DNA of 64,000 nucleotides from Jacaranda mimosifolia (taxonomy: Eukaryota > Streptophyta > Magnoliopsida > Lamiales > Bignoniaceae). This document shows, piece after piece, positions 33,074 through 44,586 of the stretch. Numbering within the stretch: position 1 is the stretch's first letter; each line of letters opens with the position of its first letter. The DNA lies in assembly GCA_018894105.1 (NCBI GenBank), contig CM032119.1:14153246-14217245 (forward strand). Reading direction: 5' to 3'. The position numbers and the translations under genes are program-made. Below the pieces are notes generated by a model, which worked only from the letters and a program-made list of their open reading frames with translations, was not told the DNA's origin and did no database searches.

Positions 33074-33082
33074 TTGAAATAA
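33074..33082. repeat. 9-bp target-site duplication TTGAAATAA, right copy
   Basis: Identical to the left copy and directly adjacent to the right inverted repeat. Confidence 0.9.
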
Positions 33083-34977
33083 AGACTATCATGTAGAAGA
33101 ATATAGTCACCAAAACATATAAAAGAAATAAATTAGTAAGTGAATATATAAAATTTTAGAAAATCCATGGAAACTTCGATACATTTGAAAGGAGAAAAAA
33201 ATAAAAGGTGGGTCCTTCGAAATGGAGCAATTACAAGAGCTTATATTCATTTATCGTTATTTGTCAATATCGCTTAATTTATAACCATGAAACCTTTTGT
33301 TTTATATATACAATAAAAAAAGTAGTGATTGATTTATAACAATAGTAAATGTAAAAGCTTTTGTAAAAAGATTGTGTACTCCAGCTAATACCTCAAAACT
33401 AATTATATAGACTATTGGTGTTATTTTGACACCATATAGACTTGTTTACCATAGTAGTTATATAGATGATTAAATGGCGATAAGTAGCTAAAGCTACTTT
33501 CATTTTAGAGATCACTCCTCATTTGTTTTTTTTTTTGGTCTGCACTCTCATTTCAAGTTTTATTTTTGGATTCATTCCCCACATTTAGTCAAAATGACAA
33601 AGCAGCCCTAAGTTAAAACTAAATTTAATAAAAAACCCTTCAATACACTATCGCAAGCACATTTTTTCTTCAGTTACCACACCTATTTCATGTTCTTTTC
33701 CAATCGATTTCCCTCCATCTCACAATCTATCTCGCCATTTGCTCACTTCCCTCAAGTTTTCGACCCCTCTCAGCATTGCTTTCGATTTTGCTACTTTCTA
33801 CTTTCTTTTCCGAGCTTCATTTCTATCATTCCTGAAGACCTAGCAAGAAAAGTTACATTTTCACCTCCATTTGTAAAGCCGAAGAGATAATTTTTTGAAT
33901 TAAATTTTTATTATTTTCTATTTTAATGATGAATCTTCATCAATTTTTTATGTTTTATTATTGTTTTAGTTTTATATGTACTTGGTTTTGTTTATTGTGC
34001 TTGATTTTGTTAGTAAATACTCGATTCACCTATACTTAGATTTAAAAAATTCTAATCTAATTGTATTCGTATTTGAAAAGGCGATATTGATCCTTTTATT
34101 TATTGTTTCACTACTTATTTCAATTAGTACATGTTTAATTTTAGTATGTATATATTTTATATAAATTATAATGTACATTAGTTGTTTTGTTAAGTAAATT
34201 TTAGAAATATTTTTAGTATTATGTTAATTAAGGGATCTTTGAATCTTGTAATTCATGCTTTGATAGTTTTATGTTAATAATTGACAATTGCATGAACGTA
34301 GTATTACCTGCACATAAATCTAGTACTAAACTGTTAAATTTCAGTATGTTTATACCCATGTGTAGTACTAAATTTTGAGTTTTCTGCAGAATTAATTTTA
34401 TACAGGTGAGATACTGTAAATAAAATCATGGACATTGCAGGTGAGTTTAAATACGATAAAGTCTGATATTTGCTACTTCATCTCTTTGTATAAATACCGA
34501 ATATTGTACTAGTAATATTATATAACTTTTTTTTTTAATACTGATTTTATTGATAAAGAACACTGCATGCTATTGTTTTTAGTGTAAATTATATATCTTG
34601 TATGAAAAAGGTATGATTGTTGTCTATAGTGATGCTAGTATTGAATATGCTGGAAAGGCCAGTGAATTTCGAGGGGGAACAAATTATAGAGGGTGCAATG
34701 GCATACATGACAAACAATAGAAAATTATCTATTACTTTTTATCTCAAGATAATTTGTTGTAATAATAATTTTTTTTTACTTAATTTTTATTTTTACATTA
34801 ATCTAATGATCTCTAAATTGATACCTTGACTTCTTTTATAATGTCATTATTTAGGATGGATCAAGATATCGGGTGCATATAGCTGCTACAATTCTAAACC
34901 ATGAGCATGGCTTTCTCCATTCTGATATTATGTGAGGGTGACTTGCTATATTCTGATACAATATGAGGATCCCTTCC
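33083..34977. other. AT-rich non-coding stretch upstream of the eL42 fragment
   Basis: No gene is recognised. From about 33495 a pyrimidine-rich section (33500-33850) begins and contains a short open frame (33690-33890) without known domains. From about 34250 the words AGTACTA and AGTATT become frequent, as in the array that follows. Confidence 0.4.
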
Positions 34978-35105
34978 CAATACAAGAACGATAAAGATAG
35001 CTTAGCTGCTTAGGGGAAGTGCCGTTATGATCGCAAGCAGTTGGGTTATGGTGGCTAGACCAAGCCTATTTTGCTAAGCATGTTTTCCATAAGAAGGCAA
35101 AAACA
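34978..35105 (+). pseudogene. Ribosomal protein eL42 (RPL36A/L44) pseudogene fragment
   Basis: The plus frame reads QYKNDKDSLAA-stop-GKCRYDRKQ, then LGYGG-stop-TKP. After a 14-base insertion a shifted frame gives VFHKKAKT. This is the middle of the highly conserved 60S protein eL42, which reads [38 protein letters not shown] (family knowledge, given here in two overlapping parts only by motif). Both stops are CAG-to-TAG changes at glutamine codons. Neither end of the protein is present, so it is a truncated, dead copy, possibly carried by a transposon. Confidence 0.8.
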
Positions 35106-35209
35106 GTTAGGGTTTAAGGTTTTCACAGATAGTAGATTTCAGTACTAGATATTAAGACTTTAGTATTTGTTATGGCATTTCAATATACATGACCAATATA
35201 AAGTATTAT

Positions 35210-37990
35210 ATTGATTATTAGTGGTATCAATTTTAGTATGAATAAGCACATAAGTGGTTAGTGTGGGTAGTTTGTCTTTCCAACAACTTGAACATGTGCT
35301 ATCACGACTATTATTTGAAGAAAGTATTATTTTATTACATTAGATGGTCTTATATATTGTTTAACCCATCAAATTGATGCAAATTCGGTCAAAGTACAAG
35401 TAAGTATAAAAATACTCAAAACAAGTATTAAACTACTCAAATAATGTATGAATTCTCCAGAATCAAGTACAGAAATTGAAAACAATTGTATTATTTACAA
35501 TGTATGTGATATCATTTTTAATACATTAGAAATTATGTTGAATTCAATTATTTGAGTCACTATTTGACTACCAAACCATGATATCTTAGTTCTAAAATTG
35601 ATATAGTCAGGAGACATTTTTGCATTTCAACAGTGGTGTTGAAATAATATATTTACCACATACATTGATACTTTGTACTAGTATGAATGAAGACATAAGT
35701 GGTTAAATATAGGTCATTTGTCTTCTCAACCATTTGAACACGTGTTATCACGGCCATTACTTAAAGAAAATATGATTTTATTGTACTAGATGGTCTTATA
35801 TGTTGTTCCACCCATCAAATTGAGGTAAATTCGACCAACGAAAAATAGAGTATAAAACACTCCAAAGACATACTAGGTTATGGAAATCCAGTATAATATA
35901 TTACGAATCAAGTACTAGAGTTGAAAAATTAGTATTATTTTTAGTGTATATAGTATTATTCTTAATACATTAGAAATTATGTTGAACTTAATTATTAAGT
36001 TATTATTTGAACACTAAACCATGACTTTTTAGTCCTATAACTAATATAGTCACGAAACATTATTTGCATTTTGATGGTGATATCCAAATGATTCATTTAC
36101 CTCATATATTGATGCTTTGTACTAGTATGAATGATAATATAAGTGGTTACATGTGGGTATGTCTTGTTTACCATTTCAACATCTACTATCACATTCATTG
36201 CTTGAAGAAAATCTAATTTTATTTTATTAGATGGTCTTACATGTTGTTCCACCCACCAAATTGAGGTATATTCGGCATAGAAAATGAGAGTACAAAAATA
36301 CTCCAAAGATGTACTATATTATGGAAATTCAATATAATATATCTATAATCAAGTACTAGAATTAAAAAAAAGGGTATTATTTTTGGTATATACAATATCA
36401 TACTTAATATATTAGAAAGTATCTTGAATTTAATAATTTAAGTTATTGTTTAACTACCAAACCATGATATCATAGTCTTGGAATTGATATGGTCATGAGA
36501 CATTATTTACATTTTGATGATAATGTCGAAAAAATACTTTACCACATACATTGATGCTTTGTATTAGTATGAGATTTAAATGGTTGGATGTGGGTATTTG
36601 TCTTCTCAACCATTTAAACATGTGTTATCATGATTATTACTTGAAGAAAACATGCATGATTTTATTGTATTAGATATTCTTAGTGTTGTTTGACTCATTG
36701 AATTGAGGTAAATTCGGCTAAAGGAAAAGAGAGTATGAAAACACTCTAAAAGCATCCTAGATTATGAAAATCCAGTATAATGTATTTGTATTCAAGTACT
36801 AGATATTATAAAAAATGTATTATCCTTCTATAATGAAGTATTGAATTTGAAAATTAAGGTATTACTTTTTTAAAATATAGTATAGTTTTAAATATATTTA
36901 AAATTATGTTGAATTTTAATTATTTAAGTCATTGTTTGACCATCATGAAATGATTTTGTATTCCTAGGACAACTATAGTCATGAGACATTATTTGTGTTG
37001 CAACATTGATATCAAAATGATACACTTACCACCTATAATGATGTCGTACACTAGTTTGAAAAGATAATATAAGTGGTACTATGTCGCAGCATTAAAACAC
37101 TCTATTGTGATACTATATTCTTAAGATAAAGTACTTTTTTAAGTAATCAAGTATAATGTTAAATAAATGAAGTATTTATTTTGCTTCAATGAGATACTCT
37201 CTTCTAATTTGTAGTATTAGTTTTATACATTTTAAACATCATCCAATTTAAGTATTTTATACCTTGTTATATTGGTTAGGTATGAAACTCCATTTTTCCT
37301 ACAATATTGATGTCCAAATAAAATGTTTTACCATCAGTATTGGTGCTTTAGACTAATAATTGTGTCTTTAACCAAATGAACACATGCTTATCCCAATCAT
37401 TAATTCAAGAATACATGATTTTATTATTTTTGGATGGTCTTATATGATATTTCACAAATAAATTGAGGCAAATTAGTCCATAGAACTAACAAGTATAGAA
37501 TCACTCCAATGCAGTACTAGATGTTGAAGATGAGACATTTATCTTCTAAAGTCAAGTATTTGCATACAAAAATGAAGTATTGTTTTGCTGAAATGAGGTA
37601 TTACATTTATGTTATGCAGAGTTTTATACAATTTAAATATCATTCAATTTAAGTATTTTAAACCTTGTTATGTTGGTATAGCCACGAAACTCTGTTTTTC
37701 TTTACAATGATGGCGCCCAAATGAAACAATTTACCACCTACAATGGTGTTTGTACTAATAGTTGTGTTTTCAACCATTTAAGCACGTGAATATCCCATTT
37801 TATTATTTTTGGATGGTCTTGTATGTTCTTTCACCAATAAGTTGAAGCAAATTATGTCATACGACTAATAAGTATAAAATTAGTATTACTTATTACTAGA
37901 TGCTGAAGATAATTAAGTTATTCAAACTTTAAAGTCGAGTATGTATCTACAAAAATAAAGTATTACTTTGCTGAAATCAAGTATTATCTT
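35210..37990. repeat. Degenerate tandem array, about 443-bp then about 380-bp units
   Basis: The anchor 'TAGATGGTCTTA-AT' (with variants) is at 35341, 35787, 36228 and 36671, spacing 446, 441 and 443. It recurs as 'TTGGATGGTCTTATAT/GTAT' at about 37430 and 37809, spacing about 759 (two units) and 379. Each unit also has 'AACCATTT-AACA-GT' before the anchor, 'CCA-CAAATTGAGG-AAATT' after it, and 'ATTGATGCTTTGTA' further on. No protein is encoded. The later units are shorter by internal deletion. Divergence between units is substantial, so the array is old. Confidence 0.8.
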
Positions 37991-40130
37991 TTTGAAGAAA
38001 AAAAAATAATGAATCTGGACAATAGCTCCAAATACAAATTTGCTTAGTAGCTAAAAACAATAGTCGTTCACCATCCCTTCTACACTAAAGAATAGTATAA
38101 TATATTCATACGTTACAAATCATACATTACAATATAAATTGACAAGATATGCAATTCCCCATTGTAAACACAACTTTCTAATAGTGAGTTTGAGCATCCT
38201 AGCCCCTTGAAAATATTTTTATTAAGCTTAAATTGAAGAAAACTTACCTCCTTCCTACTATTGGCCTAGAAGATTTTGTTACTTTGCAATTTACAAAAAA
38301 TCGTACTCACTATAAAATGGAGAAAAATGAGTTTGTCCAGGCTTCTTCCCACTGAAACTCAGGTTCACAATAAGACTAAGTTACTAGTTACCTAGAATTC
38401 TTTCTACTAAAATGAGTTATCAATGGTAGAAAATAAAAAAGAAAAAATGAAACTATCTTATTGTGTTTGCGGGAGAGAGTCACAAGAAAGAATGGTTGGG
38501 GGGAGGGGGGGGAGAGAGAGAGAGAGTATGCTGAACTAAATTAAAAAAAAAAAGAAGAACAAAACAGAGAGAAAATAAGATATATTGGGGCATTTTGTTC
38601 AATCTAGGTTACTGGTGAGTTGACTCAACAAACAAAATTGAGATGGGAAGTTGAAACTACAAAATTGATGGATGAGGATTGATTCACAAAATGTAAATAG
38701 ATTTTAGTATTTTTAAATAAGATACCCTTTTGTAAATATCTTATGAGTTTGTTTCTGTCACTCCTCCACATAAAAATTTCAATTTGTGATTCCAATTGAT
38801 ATGGTAAGTAACACTTTTATCGTTATTATTGTTACTGCTAACTTCTTTGATATGTTTCTACTTGACGTATTAAACATAAAGAGATTTCTTTTTGTTTGAT
38901 GCCAATATATATATATATCAACCAAAGTGGCAAAACAAAAATTCAAAGGTTTAGTTGATATATATACACACATACATACATACTTGCCGTACTTAATACA
39001 CTTCTAACATTCTATAGTAACTAATTTTTTAAGTTGTTCAAATACGATTCTCTAAAGATAATAAGAGCTTAAATGCGGTTGATTCTTCGTAATTTGGATG
39101 TCATGGACGTGTTTTTAAACTATAATTTTATTTTGATACATTCCCTAAATGCGATGCTTGTAACAGTATAGTAATACAATTCAAGCAACTCTTTTAAGTA
39201 TAAATGTGTAATAACTTCTTACCAATTATTGTAAATTATCACTCATCTTTATGAGACACATGCGCATGGATATTGATTTAATCATTTACTCTAACTCTAA
39301 GTAATAGTTTTTTAAAATTTTAAAAGTTCTCACTTTCAATAATAACAAACATTGGAGTATGGAGAACTTTAAAAATGGAAAGCAGCTTCTTTATGACTTG
39401 TGTTTGCGAATGATTTTATGGTAAACATAATGGAAATGCACTGAGCAATTTCACATATTTGTTACATAATTCTTATTTTTAAATTATTTGAACTCCACTG
39501 AGAAGAGTATTAAATGAAAATGAAGAAGAAAAACTTGTCTTTGTTAATAATTTATATAGTATTTGATAAATGTTTAACCTCTAATGAAAAAACAAATCAT
39601 ATTTAAAAAGTCAACTTAAGTTGTTAATTACTTATCTAAATAAATTTTGTATTCTTCTGAAGAACAATGAGTAATTAGCAACAAATGTTTTATTTTATTA
39701 AATAAGTCAAAATTCAAAAAAATGAAAATTGAATCAAAATTAACTTAGTTTTAATAGAAAACTACGCTCCAATATATAATAGTACAGATGTGGGCCGAGT
39801 TATTAACCTAGACCATTAAACATTCCACAAGCTGGAGAAATATTGGCGCAGAATGTAGGTGCACCGTGCCAATGCCATCTCTGCGCATGCAAAGAGGAGC
39901 CTCACCTATGCATTTCATGAAGCATCAAAATCTCTGAATTTTATGGTATCCAGCCAAAAAATAAAAATAAAAATAAAGATAAAATAAAATGGCATATCTT
40001 CAGCAATATCATACCACAGTCGACATACTATTGCATATGCTCCAAGGACGATTTTGTTTTTTATTTCCCTGGATTTTGCCAAAAGAAAATACCAGGCCAA
40101 GCTCTTCATCGTATATATGCATTAATGTGG
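37991..40130. other. AT-rich intergenic sequence
   Basis: No gene recognised. It contains a G/GA-rich run at about 38495-38527, TA-rich runs near 38905 and 38960, and at 39780-40130 a stretch of more even composition that may be degraded exon, but I cannot identify it. Confidence 0.4.
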
Positions 40131-42572
40131 CTGTTGTTGTTTGAAGAGTTTTGCATTGAGACCATTTCACCTCAAAGGCCTTGCCCATGTTTTCTCTTTT
40201 CCAAAGACTCTTCAGAATGACACCTTGATTACATTACAATGCAAAACAAGACAGTACTGTAAGCTTTTCATAAACATAAAAAAGGTCCATCAAATGAAGT
40301 AGCCAAGAATGTCAGAAGACTGCAATTGTTAGAATAAACACAACAAATTAAGGAAAATCTTCTGGACATACAAAAGATCAACCACTAATACAAGTTGAAG
40401 AGTTACCATAAATTCAGTCATTTGAACTACAATACACATGCAATGTGAGTGGCCCTTCTTAATTAATTCCATTATTTGAAGTGAGATGCTTACAGTATAT
40501 GCCACATAAGTACCCCTGTTCAATCCGTGATAATGCAAATTGGGTTAGTCCTTTCATTTGGCTTCTTATCATTAGAAGCACTTGTTGCAGTAAGAAACAC
40601 TATCATTTGAATAGATTACGGTAGTAATCATAGATGAACACATATATAAAAAAGCACGGATATCTGATATACTACTTCAGCTTAAACAATTCTTTGTCTA
40701 GTAAAGAGGGAAGATCTGTAACAGACTTACTGCTTTTTGTAAAGCGACCTATTTTCGCCCCAAACTATGCCCTTCCCAGAATTTCACCAAAGAAACCAAG
40801 CTGTCATCATTGCTTAAGCTCATATTACACTAATCTAAACTGAATTTCTGATTCATATATCACTAACATTACCTAATGAAACCAAAACATTGATATCAAT
40901 TATTTTTGCAATACTCAACTAGGCATGAAAATTTCAGAGCATATTTAGTAAGCATAAATTCCTTATACCAGAGCATACTTGTGGTTTTCAACAAAAACAC
41001 GGAAATTCTAGGACAAATCTGATAGACTAATTAAAGCTGCAGACTTTATAAATAGCATATTCATAAGTAGTAGAGTTCACGATTCATTCTCTCTCTTCAG
41101 CATCAAAAAACGGGGTGGTGTTTCGAAAAAAACTACAATAATTCAGATAAAGGGTTCCAATTTTCAGAAAATTCAATCTCAGAGAATATGCCAGTATTAG
41201 TTATAGAAAACCTGTTGGATCAGATGGAGCAAAGTTTTATCCAGAAGAGACTGAATGCATTCTCACCAAAACACATGACTTAGTGAAGAAAGCAGTACAT
41301 ACAGTATTAATGATAAGATGGAAATCTTCCTCCATAACAAGGCAGTACCTTAGAAACATAAACTAAGCATTCAACTTTCAACTTCAAGCAGACTATTGAC
41401 TCACCATGATGCTTATAAATCATGCCTAGCAACTAGAACTATTGACTGTATGACATATAGATACAAGAATTACAAATTTTCTCTTGATAATACTAAAGTC
41501 TCAAAAAGGAACAAATGAGAAATATTTTGGAGATACAATAAAGAGCAAGGAGATAACTAAAACAAAATCTTCATCTGGAATTTCCAGCTTGAGTTATATT
41601 TGATTATTAATTACATCATATCTCCCTAATGTGTACTAAAAATTAATTTCTCAAGTTTCTTACAAGACTCTCATGTTTGACGCATACACAAACATTATAT
41701 CATTACCAACTTTTCGTGACAAACTCCTAATAGCCTATTTCTCCTGAGCTTATTACACAAGGGTGAAGAGGACTTCAGACACTGCAGTAGAAATAGCATT
41801 TTTTTATAATACAGAGCCAGTCAGAATATATATTGATGAAAAAACTTGCAGGTTGTATATATCCATGATGTAAGATTGATTAACAGAATCCAAAAGAACA
41901 TTAAGAGAAAACAGATGTAACAGAACAAGCTATTTGCTTTTGGTTGGGTGAATAACTCAACTATATGAAATAGCAACAGCCCCTTTCTTTCTTTATCAGT
42001 CATTTATAATTCCTTTTACAGCTTTTCTATTAAATTTGAGTCAATTTATCTTAAAGACATGTTAATTAGCTAAAATGACATCTTTTTTTCTATATTCATA
42101 AGTCATATTTTTAGTAACATCTTGAAAAGATAATCTGTCCATCAATCACCACTAACCATCATGGAGATAAGCTTCATTCCGAGTGCTGTCAGACAATGAG
42201 ACATTAGGATGCCTCCAATTCCATATACTATTTTGATATCTTTATAGGGAATTTCTTTCATAAGATATGCCATATCCTCAAGGTGGTGTTTATCAAGAGT
42301 AGCTTGAACAAAAGACTGGGGAACTTGGCCATTTTTAACTTATTCTACATCCATCTAATCTATCCAAAACTTGCACATATCAATTTGGTCACTGCACTGA
42401 CCTCGAAGACCAAATAGGGACATCAAATGAACTTCTCTTATACTCTTACTTTGTAGAAAATGTGAAAACATGCCTTCAGTTTACACGTAAAGAATGAGAA
42501 TAATCTGCAAATGAAAACGTGGATAGTCATTGCACCTTCATTTGCAGATACATCAGCACTACAGGAAGCTTC
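40131..42572. other. Possible intron or downstream region of the SMN-like remnant
   Basis: Mostly intron-like. One stretch, 42150-42330 read on the minus strand, is free of stops and looks like coding text (FVQATLDKHHLEDMAYL, YGIGGILMSHCLTALGMKL), but I do not recognise the protein. The YG-box exon expected at the end of an SMN gene was not found. Confidence 0.35.
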
Positions 42573-44346
42573 CTATGTTAATGAAGACACTGCCCTTTTT
42601 GCAGCATTAGTTGCCGTTTTAACAAAATCAGAATCTTCCTGAGACTTGGAATTCCCTTTCTGAGAACCTCTTGAAATGACATTACAGGTCTTATTGATAC
42701 ACGTATCAACTGGGAACAACGTCATGACAGCCATATCAACAAAAACAGGTAACAGTGCCATAAGGCTGAGGAACAGATGCTTGACAGTCTAGTGTATGAC
42801 CAAGAAACAGGATTTTGATAACTCCTATCGCTGTATTCCTTAAGTTGGGGCAGAATCTTTTGCCTCTGATATATCCTCAATCTTAAATTTTTTGTTAAAC
42901 AATTGGCTATCTCTTGTTGACCATTTGAATTGCATGCTGCCTCTTTTAGACTTTTTACATCAGATGAGATCATATGTTTTGCACCTGATAGGATTTTCAG
43001 TTGTGGCTGCAATATTACCAGCTTGCCTATATTAGAAGAATCTACTTGCTTTGCTGAAAAAGCAAAACTCCAAAAGAGTTTTTTTCTTGAGTTGTAAAAG
43101 GGTAGCAGTATCTCCAATTTTTCTCTCGTCTTCACAGCAGCATAAATGTCTCAACATTTCTTCATTAACACAAATTAGACAAAAGTTAGCATATATATAT
43201 GTAGCAAATTACAATAGCTTAACAATTACATTAAAAATTGTTAATTCAGTAAATCATTATGCTTATGCTAGTCCTGAATTTAACCATCTTTCACGTGCAA
43301 GAGGGCACATATTTTCTGATTAGAATAGCATTCCCAATTGCATTAAAAGATTTTCCAACTGCTGCATATTTCTTATTCTTTACTGAAATTAACTAAAGTT
43401 TATTAAAGAAAGCGAAAATGACATGCTGGTAAGGTTACAGCTTCGAGGCCTAAAGAAACAGTTAATCAACAAAGCCCTCAAGCATGGTAATTTCCAGAGC
43501 ATCCAAATAACAATCATGGGAAACGTTTCTGATAATCTACACTTTCCTTTTGACCTTCCAAGCATAGAAATCAAAATGAATGATTTGCATGAGCTGATGC
43601 TTGCAACCATCCAATATGTTGGCAAAATGAGAATTGAGGTAGAATATCATACAGTTACTCAGGATTCACTAATCAGTATATTCTTTGGTTGAATTACAAA
43701 ATCATACTCCATGGTCAATAGGCATTGGTACTTCTTTGCCCTCTGTTCACATGACATCTGAGATTCAAAATATCATACTATAATATGCATCATATTCATT
43801 TTCCAGTTGAATCTGAGTTCGCTAATTCTATGTTGGAATTAAAGATCAACATTTTCAAATTCTAAATTTTTCAGAATAAATCATAATCTGACAAAAACTG
43901 ATTATTCTGCTTCAATTCTGCTTATCTACTAAAACTGACCCGAAGTATCCTTGCACTGATTAATTCCACTAGTAGCTCTTCTACAATCAAACTAGTAAAT
44001 TTGTAGATATAAAAGCACACAGATAATAAGCAGTTCCATCACTTATAACTTCTCAGGATTCAGGAATTTACTCAGTATTAAGCAAACCAGTTGCTTTCAT
44101 TATCAGCTTCAGCAGCTTGCAAATTATTACTATCGGCCATTTCTCCCTCAGTTAACTCACCTATCCATGCATCATCTGCTGAACAACTCGATTAAACTTA
44201 AGAATAGCGATACAAAGTTCGAATTTATGTATTCAAATGTATAAACATATATGAATGAGGATTACGGCCATGTATCTAGAAATGGTGCTGTCGAAGTCGT
44301 TGATGAGCGCAGAGTCGTTCCAAACATCTCCTCCTTTTTTCCCCAT
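42573..44346 (-). pseudogene. SMN (survival motor neuron-like) gene remnant
   Basis: Exon 1 (44346-44266) encodes MGKKGGDVWNDSALINDFDS, matching the 'W-D-D-S-A-L-I-x-A-F-D' Gemin2-binding motif at the SMN N terminus, and ends at a GTAATC donor. A TTGTTCAG acceptor opens the next block (from 44178, reading QMMHG, then a stop; an acidic run GELTEGEMADSNN is in another frame). A 137-codon block (43135-42722) contains RQKILPQLKEYSDRSYQ, like the RQKILQQL segment of plant SMN. CQASVPQPYG and VDTCINKTC, then DSDFVKTATNAAKRAVSSL, follow in shifted frames to 42573. SMN assembles spliceosomal snRNPs. Frameshifts, stops and the missing YG-box make a pseudogene likely; unrecognised introns are the alternative. 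Confidence 0.5.
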
Positions 44347-44586
44347 GTTTTGCTTCTGAATCTCTATTTTGGAAGTTGCCGGAAGCATAAAGGTCGAATT
44401 TTATAAAGGTGATTTCTTTGAGAAATCTGAAATAGGTATTTTGAGACTGATGGATTTTGTTTATATTTTGAAAAAATATGTTAAAATTATTTTGAGGAGT
44501 TTGGTATGTTAGATTATATTTTTGAAGGGAATACTTTTTATTGTGCCAATCAACTCAAGTTTTTTGTTGGATGTTTGTGGTGAAAA
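44347..44586. other. Upstream region of the SMN-like remnant
   Basis: 240 bases between the remnant's start and a solo LTR. No clear TATA box was singled out; the original promoter is probably displaced beyond the LTR. Confidence 0.35.

Noticed and set aside
33690..33890. 66-codon plus-strand frame rich in F, S and P
   Set aside because: It lies in a pyrimidine-rich stretch; composition explains the open frame and no domain was recognised.
38902..38965. Inverted TA-rich words (ATATATATCAACC / GTTGATATATAT)
   Set aside because: Short and mostly microsatellite; too weak to call a transposon end.
43389..43692. Overlapping 78-codon minus and 89-codon plus frames
   Set aside because: Lies within the presumed intron of the SMN-like remnant; I could not connect either frame to SMN or another family.
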